A stretch of 64,000 nucleotides of DNA from Alistipes sp. (GTDB lineage Bacteria; Bacteroidota; Bacteroidia; Bacteroidales; Rikenellaceae): contig JAFULF010000007.1 in assembly GCA_017483225.1 (NCBI GenBank), forward strand, positions 1-64,000, written 5' to 3'. This document shows positions 44,105 through 51,714 of this stretch, in pieces. The notes under the pieces were generated by a model. The model was given only the letters and a program-made list of their open reading frames with translations, did not search any database and had not been told where the DNA came from. Positions within the stretch are counted from its first letter, which is position 1. The number at the start of each line of letters is the position of its first letter. Both the position numbers and the translations under genes were made by a program.

Positions 44105-44310
44105 GTTGCTCAACGAAAGGTCAAGTAAGGTCGGGTAAGGTCGGGTAAGGTCGGGTAAGGTTGGGCGCAAAAAGGTTAAGGGATGTTAAGGGATGTTAAG
44201 GGATGTTAAAGGTTGTTAATGTTGCGCAATACGCCGGCGGACTCTTACGACCTTTCTCAAAACCGCCTGCGCTTCCCTTAATTGCCTTTAATAACCCTTA
44301 AATGTTGCGC
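44105..44310. repeat. Intergenic repeat element, copy A
   Basis: The element is bounded by GTTGCTCAACG and GTTGCGC. It has five units of the type AAGGTCGGGT (44117-44166), then three exact units TTAAGGGATG (44176-44205) with decayed units after, a core with CTTACGACCT and CGCCTGCG, and then CCCTTAAT and AACCCTTAA, which can pair back with the TTAAGGG units. Copy B lies at 46647-46827 in the same orientation. Confidence 0.75.
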
Positions 44311-44361
44311 TTTGGACAGCTCTGTGAAAAACATTTTTGTTTTTCTTAATGTTCGGAGCGC
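44307..44361. repeat. Hairpin with shared core, copy 1
   Basis: GCGCTTTGGACA (44307-44318) pairs with TGTTCGGAGCGC (44350-44361) over 12 positions, three of them G-T. Inside lies the 32-base core 44319-44350, with its own GAAAAAC/GTTTTTC hairpin. Confidence 0.65.
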
Positions 44362-44371
44362 AGCGACAAAG

Positions 44372-44392
44372 CCTCCCTTTGTCAAAGGGAGG
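44372..44392. repeat. Hairpin CCTCCCTTT/AAAGGGAGG
   Basis: A perfect 9-base stem with a three-base loop. No T run follows, so a terminator role is not clear. Confidence 0.5.
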
Positions 44393-44417
44393 TTTGGAGG
44401 GAATGTCAATACTCTTA

Positions 44418-44493
44418 AATTTAGGAAAATAAATTAGTCTTGGATGGCTCTGTGAAAAACATTTTTGTTTTTCTTAATTTATTTTCCTAAATT
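44418..44493. repeat. Hairpin with shared core, copy 2
   Basis: AATTTAGGAAAATAAATTA (44418-44436) pairs perfectly with 44475-44493. Inside lies the same 32-base core as copy 1, at 44447-44478. It is 28 bases from the pyrH start. Confidence 0.7.
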
Positions 44494-44521
44494 CGCACTA
44501 TAAATATTAAAGTGTGCAGTT

Positions 44522-45229
44522 ATGAAGTATAGAAGAATCCTGCTCAAACTCTCGGGAGAGTCGTTGCAGGGGGAGCAAAAATATGGTATCTCGATGGAGC
44601 AGTTGCGCTCCTATGCCGTGCAGATTAAGCAGGCCTGCGAGTCGGGCGTGCAGGTGGGCATAGTCATCGGTGGTGGCAACATCTTCCGTGGCTTGCAGGG
44701 GGCCAAGCGTGGCTTCGACCGTGTCAAGGGCGACCAGATGGGTATGCTGGCGACAATCATCAACTCGCTCGGTTTGCAGGCCGTGTTGGCTGACGAGGGT
44801 GTTAAGTGCAAGGTGCTCACCTCGATACGTATGGAGCCGATAGGCGAGTACTACTCGAAGGACAAGGCGATAGAGTACCTCAATGCGGGCTACGTGGTCA
44901 TCATCGGCGGCGGCACCTCCAACCCATACTTCTCGACCGACACCGCCTCGGCACTGCGAGGTATCGAGATTGAGGCTGACGGCTTCTTCAAGGGTACCCG
45001 TGTGGACGGCATCTACACCGCCGACCCCGAGAAGGACCCTACGGCAACACGCTTCGACGAGATAACCTTCGACGAGGTGTATGCCCGCAACCTCAAAATT
45101 ATGGATATGACGGCCTTCGTGCTCTGCAAGGAGAATGGCCTCAATATTGTTGTCTTCGATATGGATACGCCGGGCAACCTTATGAAGGTGCTTTCGGGCG
45201 AGAGTATCGGCACCGTGGTACACCGTTAA
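44522..45229 (+). CDS. pyrH: UMP kinase
   Basis: The product is 235 residues. PyrH phosphorylates UMP to UDP in pyrimidine supply. The start YRRILLKLSGESLQGEQKYG is typical, followed by VGIVIGGGNIFRGLQGAKRG, DQMGMLATIINSLGLQ and TRVDGIYTADPEKDPTATRF. It is the first gene of pyrH-tlpA-frr; pyrH next to frr is common, but here a thioredoxin gene lies between them. The upstream region is full of repeats. Confidence 0.97.
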   Translation: MKYRRILLKLSGESLQGEQKYGISMEQLRSYAVQIKQACESGVQVGIVIGGGNIFRGLQGAKRGFDRVKGDQMGMLATIINSLGLQAVLADEGVKCKVLTSIRMEPIGEYYSKDKAIEYLNAGYVVIIGGGTSNPYFSTDTASALRGIEIEADGFFKGTRVDGIYTADPEKDPTATRFDEITFDEVYARNLKIMDMTAFVLCKENGLNIVVFDMDTPGNLMKVLSGESIGTVVHR

Positions 45230-45241
45230 ACCTATAATACT

Positions 45242-45856
45242 ATGTTGGAGAAGAGAGTGCGCAGACAACGCAAGAGCAACCTGATGTTTGCCTTGATGTT
45301 GGTATTGGTTATCATCATTATCGCCGTGCTGCTGCTGTGGAATCCGCAGACGGCCACTGCACGTGATGCCGCCACACCATCGCTGCCCGATACGGCGGCG
45401 GAGTTGGAGGCTGCCACGCTGGCGAAGGTGGGCAGTATGGCCCCCGACTTCAAGGTCGATATGTTTGATGGCGAGCGTGTTACGCTCTCCGAGCTGCGTG
45501 GCAAGGTGGTGCTTGTGACCTTTTGGGCTACGTGGTGCCCGCCGTGTCGTGAGGAGCTGCGCTACGTGCAGGCGGATATCATCGAGCGATTCAAGGGCAA
45601 GCCTTTCGTCTTCCTCCCCATCTCCCGAGGTGAGGAGTATGGCACCGTGGCGGCGTTCCGCAAGCGTATGGGCTACACCTTCCCTATGGGGCTCGATACC
45701 GACCGCTCCATATTTGCCAAGTATGCCACCAACGGCATCCCCCGCAACTTCCTCATAGGTGCCGATGGCCGTGTGATAAAGACGACCATAGGCTTCGACA
45801 AGGCGGAGTTCGTGGAGATGGTAAAGACGATAGACGAGGTGCTGGAAAGCAAATAA
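45242..45856 (+). CDS. TlpA-like thioredoxin, membrane-anchored
   Basis: The product is 204 residues. An N-terminal membrane helix (FALMLVLVIIIIAVLLLWNP, about 16-35) is followed by a thioredoxin domain with the redox motif WCPPC (VTFWATWCPPCREELRYVQA, about 96-115). The cis-proline loop is NGIPRNFLIGADGRVI. TlpA-like proteins reduce periplasmic disulfides, for example in cytochrome c maturation or stress. It sits between pyrH and frr, 12 and 26 bases away. Confidence 0.92.
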   Translation: MLEKRVRRQRKSNLMFALMLVLVIIIIAVLLLWNPQTATARDAATPSLPDTAAELEAATLAKVGSMAPDFKVDMFDGERVTLSELRGKVVLVTFWATWCPPCREELRYVQADIIERFKGKPFVFLPISRGEEYGTVAAFRKRMGYTFPMGLDTDRSIFAKYATNGIPRNFLIGADGRVIKTTIGFDKAEFVEMVKTIDEVLESK

Positions 45857-45882
45857 CAAGAACAATAAATACAGACAGAAAG

Positions 45883-46440
45883 ATGGATTCAAAGACTATT
45901 TTGGCAGACGCTTCGGCACGTATGCAGAAGGCTGTCGATTTCTTGGAGGATACCCTGCTCAACATCCGTGCAGGCAAGGCCTCGACAAATGTACTCAACG
46001 GCGTATTTGTGGACTACTACGGCTCGCAGACCCCTGTGTCGGGCGTTGCGAGTGTCACCGTACCTGATGCCAAGACCATTCTCATTCAGCCGTGGGATAA
46101 GAATATGATTCGCCTTATCGAGAAGGCTATCATCGACTCGAACATCGGCCTCACGCCGTCGAACAATGGCGAGCAGATTCGCCTCTCGATACCGCCACTT
46201 ACGGAGGAGCGCCGTAAGGAGCTGGTCAAGCAGTCGAAGGGCGAGGTGGAGAATGCCCGCATCTCGTTGCGCAATGCACGCCGTGATGCTGTGGAAGCGT
46301 TCAAGAAGGCCGTCAAGGAGGGTATGCCGGAGGATGAAAGCAAGGACGGCGAGACCCAGGCACAGAAGCTTCTCAAAAAGTACAGCAAGGTTGTGGATGC
46401 TGCGTTTGAGAAGAAGGAGAAGGAGATTATGACCGTATAG
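45883..46440 (+). CDS. frr: Ribosome recycling factor
   Basis: The product is 185 residues, the normal length. Together with EF-G it splits ribosomes after termination. Conserved phrases include LLNIRAGKASTNVLNGVFVD, VTVPDAKTILIQPWDKNMIR, LTPSNNGEQIRLSIPPLTEE and the end AQKLLKKYSKVVDAAFEKKE. It is the last gene of this short operon and is followed by two hairpins. Confidence 0.97.
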   Translation: MDSKTILADASARMQKAVDFLEDTLLNIRAGKASTNVLNGVFVDYYGSQTPVSGVASVTVPDAKTILIQPWDKNMIRLIEKAIIDSNIGLTPSNNGEQIRLSIPPLTEERRKELVKQSKGEVENARISLRNARRDAVEAFKKAVKEGMPEDESKDGETQAQKLLKKYSKVVDAAFEKKEKEIMTV

Positions 46441-46565
46441 TTTTTCGTTTTAAGGGGCATCTGCTGCCTTCGTCTGCGTGTGGCTTGACAGTCACATACG
46501 CCGAGTATGCTCCTGCCAAGCCATACTCGACAGCGTTGCAGCTATCTCCTTAAAAACAAAAAAGA

Positions 46566-46600
46566 TAATGATGCAAAAAGTGGCGCTTTTTGCATCATTA
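46566..46600. repeat. Perfect 15-base stem-loop
   Basis: TAATGATGCAAAAAG (46566-46580) and its exact complement (46586-46600) surround the loop TGGCG. No T run follows on the plus strand. Confidence 0.6.
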
Positions 46601-46603
46601 CCA

Positions 46604-46640
46604 AAAACACCCTCTCGATATGCTTCGGGAGGGTGTTTTC
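46604..46640 (+). terminator. Terminator of the pyrH-frr operon
   Basis: AAAACACCCTC (46604-46614) pairs with GAGGGTGTTTT (46629-46639), so the 3' arm ends in T. It lies about 165 bases past the frr stop. Confidence 0.65.
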
Positions 46641-46646
46641 GTATCC

Positions 46647-46827
46647 GTTGCGCAACGTAAGGTCAATTAAGGTCGGATAAGGTCTTGTGCAAAGATAAGG
46701 GTTGTTAAGGGAGTTAAGGGATATTAAGGGATATTAAGGGTGCGCCAAAAGGTTGCGGATTCTTACGACCTCGCCACAAATCGCCTGCGTTTCCCTTAAT
46801 TACCTTTAATAGCCTTTGTCGTTGCGC
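46647..46827. repeat. Intergenic repeat element, copy B
   Basis: The element is bounded by GTTGCGCAACG and GTTGCGC. It has three AAGGTC-type 10-base units (46659-46688), several TTAAGGGATA units, and the same core as copy A (TTCTTACGACCT, CGCCTGCGTTTCCCTTAAT, then CCTTTAATA). It is in the same orientation as copy A and about 2.5 kb away. Confidence 0.75.
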
Positions 46828-46858
46828 TTCCTGCGCCTCTCGACTTACCCCCCCCCGC

Positions 46859-47566
46859 TTACAGCTTTCGCCACGGGAGGCGCAGCACGCCGAAGAAGGC
46901 CTCGCCGAAGATGCCGCTCGACATCTTGGAGGTGCCGGCCTCACGGTCTATGAATATGATTGACTCCTCGGCGATGGTGAAGCCGTGTCGCCACGCCGTA
47001 TATTTCATCTCTATCTGGAAGCCGTAGCCCACCATCTGCACCTTGCCGAGGTCTATATCTTTGAGCACGTCACGGCGGTAGCCCACGAAGCCTGCCGTGG
47101 CATCACACACGGGCATACCCGTCACTATGCGCACGTACTTCGAGGCGAAGTAGGACATCAGCAGGCGTGACAGCGGCCAGTTCACCACGTTCACACCCTT
47201 CACATAGCGTGACCCTATGACCACGTCGGCATCCTCTGTCAGGCGGCGGTTGAGGCGCAGCAGGTCGTCGGGGTTGTGCGAGAAGTCGCAGTCCATCTCG
47301 AAGATGTGGTCGTAGCCACGCTCCAACGCCCAGCGGAAGCCGGCGATGTAGGCGGTGCCGAGGCCCAGCTTGCCCGACCGCTCTATGAGGTGTATGCGCT
47401 CCGGCGTCTGCGCCTGATGCTCCTTGATTATTGTGGCGGTGCCGTCGGGCGAGCCGTCATCTACGAAGAGTAGGTGGAAGTCGCCATCGAGCGAGAGTAC
47501 CTTGTCAATCATACGAGCCACGTTCTCACGCTCGTTGTAGGTTGGGATGATTACGAGTTTCTGCAT
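46859..47566 (-). CDS. Dolichol-phosphate mannosyltransferase-like GT2 glycosyltransferase
   Basis: The product is 235 residues. The GT2 fold is clear: LVIIPTYNERENVARMIDKV, then LLFVDDGSPDGTATII, and the DxD-type site EMDCDFSHNPDDLLRL. GSRYVKGVNVVNWPLSRLLM and DATAGFVGYRRDVL match polyprenol-phosphate sugar transferases of the Dpm1 type. It probably charges a lipid carrier with a sugar at the inner membrane. No C-terminal membrane helices are present, so it is the short form. It follows another GT2 gene by three bases. Confidence 0.9.
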   Translation of the reverse strand: MQKLVIIPTYNERENVARMIDKVLSLDGDFHLLFVDDGSPDGTATIIKEHQAQTPERIHLIERSGKLGLGTAYIAGFRWALERGYDHIFEMDCDFSHNPDDLLRLNRRLTEDADVVIGSRYVKGVNVVNWPLSRLLMSYFASKYVRIVTGMPVCDATAGFVGYRRDVLKDIDLGKVQMVGYGFQIEMKYTAWRHGFTIAEESIIFIDREAGTSKMSSGIFGEAFFGVLRLPWRKL

Positions 47567-47569
47567 ACG

Positions 47570-48580
47570 TTACATCAGTTTATCGAATCTACGTCGCCCG
47601 AGGGCGTATCGTAGCACTATTACACCTTTATATATATTGCGGCTCTCGTGGTGCACCGAGCCACGAATCTGCCTGCGCTCCACGGCCAGACGTGAGTGTG
47701 CGCCGAGGAAGTATCGCCACGCCCTCCATACTGCCTTGGCCCCCTCGCTATTGCCTTTGAGCAGGTAGCTCACGGCGGCGGCGAGGTCTGTCAGCGGACG
47801 TGCCACGGCGACCACGGCACGTTGCAGTGGCGAGGCACAACGGTAGAGCATCAGCAGGTTGTTGCGGTGGTTGAGGTATAGCTTGTGCGGGGAGTCGCTG
47901 CCCAGCGTGCCACCCCCGAGGTGCCACACGTGGCTCCGAGGCTCCACCATAACCCTCCACCCGGCAAGCTGCATACGCCAGCAGAGGTCTATCTCCTCCA
48001 TATGGGCGAAGTACTCTCCGCAGAAGCCGCCAAGCTCCCTGAATATGTCGGCACGGCAGCAGAAGGCGGCGCCGCTTGCCCAAAAGACCTCACGAGCATC
48101 GTCGTACTGCCCGCTGTCCTGCTCTGTTACTTGTAATATGCGTCCACGGCAAAATGGGTAGCCGAGGTAGTCTATAAATCCTCCCGAGGCGCCGGCATAC
48201 TCGAAGCGTTGAGGCTCCTGCGCCGAGAGTATCTTGGGTGCCACTGCAGCAACGTCGCCCTCACGGTCGAGCACCTGCACCAATGGTGCAAGCCATCCCT
48301 GCGGCACCTCCACGTCGGAGTTAAGCAATACGAAGTAGTCGTAGCCGTCGAGGCGGGCCAGAGCCCTATTATATCCCTCGGCAAAGCCGTAGTTGCGGTC
48401 GAGAGGCTCCCACCGCACCTGCGGGGCGATGCTGCACACCACCTCTGCGGAGTTGTCCGTCGAGCCGTTGTCCGCCACAACGATATCCGCCCCCGCCGAG
48501 TGCATCACCACCGAGGGGAGGAAGCGGCGCAGATGCTCCGCACCGTTGTAGTTGAGTATGACGACTGCTGTGTTTGCCAT
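47570..48580 (-). CDS. Rhamnosyltransferase-like GT2 glycosyltransferase
   Basis: The product is 336 residues. The catalytic domain begins TAVVILNYNGAEHLRRFLPS, with DIVVADNGSTDNSAEVV, and FVLLNSDVEVPQGWLAPLVQ holding the DxD motif. GEYFAHMEEIDLCWRMQLAG is the classic ED-containing stretch of the rhamnosyl-transferase-like group. It probably adds sugars to a cell-surface glycan. It is part of a minus-strand group with the acyltransferase upstream (gap of 31 bases) and the Dpm1-like gene downstream. Confidence 0.9.
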   Translation of the reverse strand: MANTAVVILNYNGAEHLRRFLPSVVMHSAGADIVVADNGSTDNSAEVVCSIAPQVRWEPLDRNYGFAEGYNRALARLDGYDYFVLLNSDVEVPQGWLAPLVQVLDREGDVAAVAPKILSAQEPQRFEYAGASGGFIDYLGYPFCRGRILQVTEQDSGQYDDAREVFWASGAAFCCRADIFRELGGFCGEYFAHMEEIDLCWRMQLAGWRVMVEPRSHVWHLGGGTLGSDSPHKLYLNHRNNLLMLYRCASPLQRAVVAVARPLTDLAAAVSYLLKGNSEGAKAVWRAWRYFLGAHSRLAVERRQIRGSVHHESRNIYKGVIVLRYALGRRRFDKLM

Positions 48581-48611
48581 ATAGTAATATACTGCTTGTC
48601 AATCTGTTGCA

Positions 48612-49550
48612 CTATCCTCTCGGATGATATACCGCCTCGCCCGTCTTCTCGTTGAGGGTGTACTTCCAACGTCGGTGCGACCACATCCAGCGGGCGGGGT
48701 CACGACGTATATCCTCTTCGAGCAGGCGCACATATCGTTCCATAATCTCGTATTCGCCCACCTGCTCCTGACCGTCGTGTATGAGTATCACCTCCGCCTC
48801 GTATCTGCCGGCACTCGTGCGGCGCATACGCAGGTAGGTCACGGGAAGGCCGAAGCGCAGGGCCAACTGCTGGCCTCCATCGAAGAAGAGGGTCTTGCGG
48901 CCGAGGAAGTCGTACCAGTGAGCATCGCCCGTAGGGGGTGCGTTCTGGTCGGAGAACATTCCGAGCATCATAGGCTTGCCATTCACGCCGCTTGTCCGGT
49001 GCTGGATGAAGTAGCGCAGGTAGTTATTGCTTGCCACGGGGATAACATCCTCAAAGGAGCGCAGGTAGAAGTAGAGCTCATCCCACACCTTGCTCGACAA
49101 TGGGTGGTAGGCCCCAATCTCGCAGAACCCCGGCAGCGACAATCCTACAAACTGCGCATACTCCCAGAATCCGTAGTGTGAGGCTAGCAGTACGTGGTGA
49201 CGCCCCTTGACCGCTTCACGTACTGAATCGGGAATGTTGAACTTGACGGCCGAGCGTCGCTCCTGCTCGCTGATGCCGGCCAAGGTCATCGTGCAGATGA
49301 TTATCTCGGAGAGGTTGTGGTAGAACTCGTTGCAGATGGCGGTAATCTCCGCCTCGCTCTTCTCGGGGAAGCACTCCGTGAGCTGCTTTATTATAAGGGT
49401 GCGGCGGTAGCGCACCACGTAGCGCATTACGGCGTAGCAGAGCCTCGCCAGCACGTGGAACTGAAACCAATGGGGCAAAATTGCCACCGAGCGGCAGAAG
49501 AGCCAAATGCACCACGCTCCGATGCTCATCTTGGGTTTATGATTCTTCAT
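48612..49550 (-). CDS. Lipid A biosynthesis acyltransferase (LpxL/LpxM family)
   Basis: The product is 312 residues. The family adds secondary acyl chains to lipid A at the inner membrane. A hydrophobic N-terminus (about 8-30) is followed by the catalytic H-x4-E motif in LLASHYGFWEYAQFVGLSLP, then MLGMFSDQNAPPTGDAHWYD and FFDGGQQLALRFGLPV. The length and motif order match LpxL-like enzymes. Which acyl position it serves is unknown. It lies upstream of the two glycosyltransferase genes. Confidence 0.88.
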   Translation of the reverse strand: MKNHKPKMSIGAWCIWLFCRSVAILPHWFQFHVLARLCYAVMRYVVRYRRTLIIKQLTECFPEKSEAEITAICNEFYHNLSEIIICTMTLAGISEQERRSAVKFNIPDSVREAVKGRHHVLLASHYGFWEYAQFVGLSLPGFCEIGAYHPLSSKVWDELYFYLRSFEDVIPVASNNYLRYFIQHRTSGVNGKPMMLGMFSDQNAPPTGDAHWYDFLGRKTLFFDGGQQLALRFGLPVTYLRMRRTSAGRYEAEVILIHDGQEQVGEYEIMERYVRLLEEDIRRDPARWMWSHRRWKYTLNEKTGEAVYHPRG

Positions 49551-49597
49551 CTCTCTAAATCTTCTTGTTCTCTTATCTGTTTGCTGAGGCTTTGGGG

Positions 49598-50326
49598 CTA
49601 CTGCTCCTCATCCTCCTCTTGTGTGTCGTGTGTCTCTCGCTCCTCACGGGTTTTGAGCCCCTTGCCTGCAAGTACGATTACGAACTCACCCTTCGGGGTG
49701 TGGGTACGGAAGTGGTCGGCCACTTCCCTCAACGAGCCTCGCACCGTCTGCTCGAACTTCTTGGTCAGCTCTCGTGATACGGCAACCTGTCGCTCGGGGC
49801 CAAAGACCTCCGACAATTGCTCCAAGCACTTCACTACACGAAACGGAGATTCGTAGAATACTATTGTGCGGCTCTCCTGCGAAAGTTCCGTCAGGCGCTT
49901 GTTTCGCCCCTTCTTCTGCGGTAGGAAGCCCTCGAAGCAGAAACGGTCGCACGGGAAGCCACTCTGCACGAGTGCCGGTATGCAGGCCGTAGCTCCGGGG
50001 AGCGTCTCAACCTCGATGCCCTGCTCTACGCAGGTGCGCACGAGCAGAAAGCCTGGGTCGGATATGCCCGGTGTGCCGGCGTCGGATATGAGGGCCACGT
50101 TGCGCCCTGCGGCGATACTCTCCGCCACGAGTGCCACCGTTGCGTGCTCGTTGAACTTGTGGTGCGAGCGTAGCGGCTTCTCTATTTGCAGATGGTGGAG
50201 CAACACCGACGAGGTGCGTGTATCCTCGGCGAGGATGAAATCTACCTCCTGCAATACCTTGATGGCTCGCAGCGTGATGTCGTCGAGGTTGCCGATAGGG
50301 GTTGGTACGATATATAGCTTTGCCAT
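49598..50326 (-). CDS. rsmI: 16S rRNA (cytidine-2'-O) methyltransferase
   Basis: The product is 242 residues. RsmI methylates the ribose of C1402 in 16S rRNA, the same nucleotide that RsmH modifies on its base. Family motifs are KLYIVPTPIGNLDDITLRAI, FILAEDTRTSSVLLHHLQI, LISDAGTPGISDPGFLLVR and RTIVFYESPFRVVKCLEQLS. It is shorter at the C-terminus than E. coli RsmI and ends in an acidic tail. The acidic-linker protein gene ends 12 bases upstream. Confidence 0.95.
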   Translation of the reverse strand: MAKLYIVPTPIGNLDDITLRAIKVLQEVDFILAEDTRTSSVLLHHLQIEKPLRSHHKFNEHATVALVAESIAAGRNVALISDAGTPGISDPGFLLVRTCVEQGIEVETLPGATACIPALVQSGFPCDRFCFEGFLPQKKGRNKRLTELSQESRTIVFYESPFRVVKCLEQLSEVFGPERQVAVSRELTKKFEQTVRGSLREVADHFRTHTPKGEFVIVLAGKGLKTREERETHDTQEEDEEQ

Positions 50327-50338
50327 AGCGAGTGCGCA

Positions 50339-51472
50339 TTAAAGGTGTTTGCGTTGCAACAACTCGATAATCATCTTTGCCCCCTCGGAGGATGGCGACC
50401 ACGAGTAGTTCTCCGTTATGTGTATTATGCAGTTGTCGAAGTCGTTGATGGCATCCAACTCCTCTATCGCCTTGTCGAAGGCTGCATCGTCGCCACCAAA
50501 GAGCGTGCGTGCGAGCATAAAGCGGTCGGCAACACTTATCGAGGAGCGTAACGATTTGACGGGGGCGGACTCTGCTACGGTCTGCGCCGGTGAAATCATA
50601 TCGCCAAGGGTCTGACGCTCAGGTATCAGCACCTCGCCCAGCACCGCCTCAACATCTATGTCGGCAAGCACTACGCCCGCAGGCTCGGCCTTCTGGGTGC
50701 TCTTCGGAGCTGCCTCCGAGGTGGTCGGCTCAGCCTTCGGTTGTGGCTCTACGGTGTGTGGCTCCTTTGCGGGGAGGTCGTCCTCATATAGCGACATCAG
50801 CACGCTGCGACGGCGTGTCTGACCAAAGGCTGTGGTGTCACTGCCAAAGAGCGACTGCTCAAAGCTCTGCTGCGGTTGCGGAGCAGGCTGTGGGGTAGGA
50901 ACGGGTTGTGGCTCGGACTCTGCAACGTGCTGTGGCTCAGGCTCGATAATCGGCTCGGGCTCTGCAATGTGTTGTGGCTCGGGCTCTGTGGCAGGCTCCG
51001 GTTTTGGTTCCGGTTGAGCCTCCTCTTCCTCGTCACCATCGTCATAGTCACCCTCTTCGTCATCCTCTTCTTCGTCATCCTCCTCATCGTGCGAGTCGTC
51101 CTCGTCCTCGTCATCGTACTCCTCGTCATCCTCTTCTTCGTCGGGCATAATTAACTCTACTTCGATTTCGGGTTCGTTCTCCTCGCTCTCCTTGTCGTCG
51201 TTGCACTCCTCTGCGGTGCACGGCTCCTCCTCTGTCGGGGTGATGTCGGCAACGGCTGCTACGGCGGTCGCTACGCCCTCTGAGCCTCCTGCATCGGCAG
51301 GCTCGTCGGATTGAGGTGCCTCGTGTAGGCCGAAGCGAAGCGTGTGGTATATCTCACGTAACCTTTCGAGGGCGAGGTCACGCTCTATCTCTGCAATATT
51401 GCCCTCTGCCTGCCACACCTCAACGAGGGCGAGCAGTCTGGTAATCTCCTGTTTGAGTTGCTCCAAATTCAT
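50339..51472 (-). CDS. Unknown protein with long Asp/Glu-rich linker
   Basis: I do not recognise this 377-residue protein. A short helical N-terminus (MNLEQLKQEITRLLALVEVW, about 1-50) is followed by a stretch of Asp and Glu (about 105-150, for example EEDDEEYDDEDEDDSHDEED), then Pro/Glu repeats of the type EPEPQH, and a second part with YEDDLPAKEP. The last 75 residues (SSISVADRFMLARTLFGGDD then AAFDKAIEELDAINDFDN) look folded and helical. No signal peptide is seen, so it is probably cytoplasmic. It has its own promoter and lies 12 bases before rsmI. Confidence 0.75.
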   Translation of the reverse strand: MNLEQLKQEITRLLALVEVWQAEGNIAEIERDLALERLREIYHTLRFGLHEAPQSDEPADAGGSEGVATAVAAVADITPTEEEPCTAEECNDDKESEENEPEIEVELIMPDEEEDDEEYDDEDEDDSHDEEDDEEEDDEEGDYDDGDEEEEAQPEPKPEPATEPEPQHIAEPEPIIEPEPQHVAESEPQPVPTPQPAPQPQQSFEQSLFGSDTTAFGQTRRRSVLMSLYEDDLPAKEPHTVEPQPKAEPTTSEAAPKSTQKAEPAGVVLADIDVEAVLGEVLIPERQTLGDMISPAQTVAESAPVKSLRSSISVADRFMLARTLFGGDDAAFDKAIEELDAINDFDNCIIHITENYSWSPSSEGAKMIIELLQRKHL

Positions 51473-51516
51473 TGCACGCTATATTATATTGTGTATAAAC
51501 AAATCCTAACAATCTA

Positions 51517-51547
51517 CAAATATAAGCAGAAATTGCCAAAAGTGCAA
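51517..51547 (-). promoter_or_regulatory. Promoter of the acidic-linker gene and rsmI
   Basis: On the minus strand TATATTTG (51524-51517) lies 20 bases downstream of TTG (51547-51545). It is divergent from the TetR promoter. Confidence 0.5.
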
Positions 51548-51660
51548 TTTTCCCTCTGCGAAAGATTGCGAAAAGTAAAATTGTGGGAGAAAATAGGATG
51601 TTTTGATTGTTTTGGCATAAAAAGAACACTTTTTGCATACAAAAAACCTATAAAACTTTT

Positions 51661-51689
51661 TTTGTTTACATAGTTTTCTGTTATCTTTG
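51661..51689 (+). promoter_or_regulatory. Promoter of the TetR-RND efflux operon, with possible operator
   Basis: TTTG (51661-51664) and TATCTTTG (51682-51689) are 17 bases apart, slightly short. GTTTTC (51673-51678) and GAAAAC (51695-51700) form an inverted repeat around the -7 box and could be the TetR operator. Confidence 0.55.
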
Positions 51690-51714
51690 CACCCGAAAAC
51701 AAGTAATGTAGAGT

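Larger units (their letters stand above)
43929..44521. other. Divergent intergenic region rich in repeats and hairpins
   Basis: There is no gene in these 593 bases between the peptidase and pyrH. In order it holds the peptidase -7 box (43962-43969), a repeat element with two kinds of 10-base tandem units (44105-44310), two hairpins with the same 32-base core (44307-44361 and 44418-44493) and a CCTCCCTTT/AAAGGGAGG hairpin (44372-44392). I could not find a full consensus promoter for pyrH. Confidence 0.7.
46441..46858. other. Tail-to-tail intergenic region with hairpins and repeat copy B
   Basis: There is no gene in these 418 bases. It holds a perfect 15-base stem (46566-46600), a terminator-like hairpin (46604-46640), the repeat copy B (46647-46827) and a run of nine C (46848-46856) just past the stop of the next minus-strand gene. 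Confidence 0.7.

Noticed and set aside
44117..44205. CRISPR-like array
   Set aside because: The 10-base units are directly adjacent without spacers and no cas genes are present.
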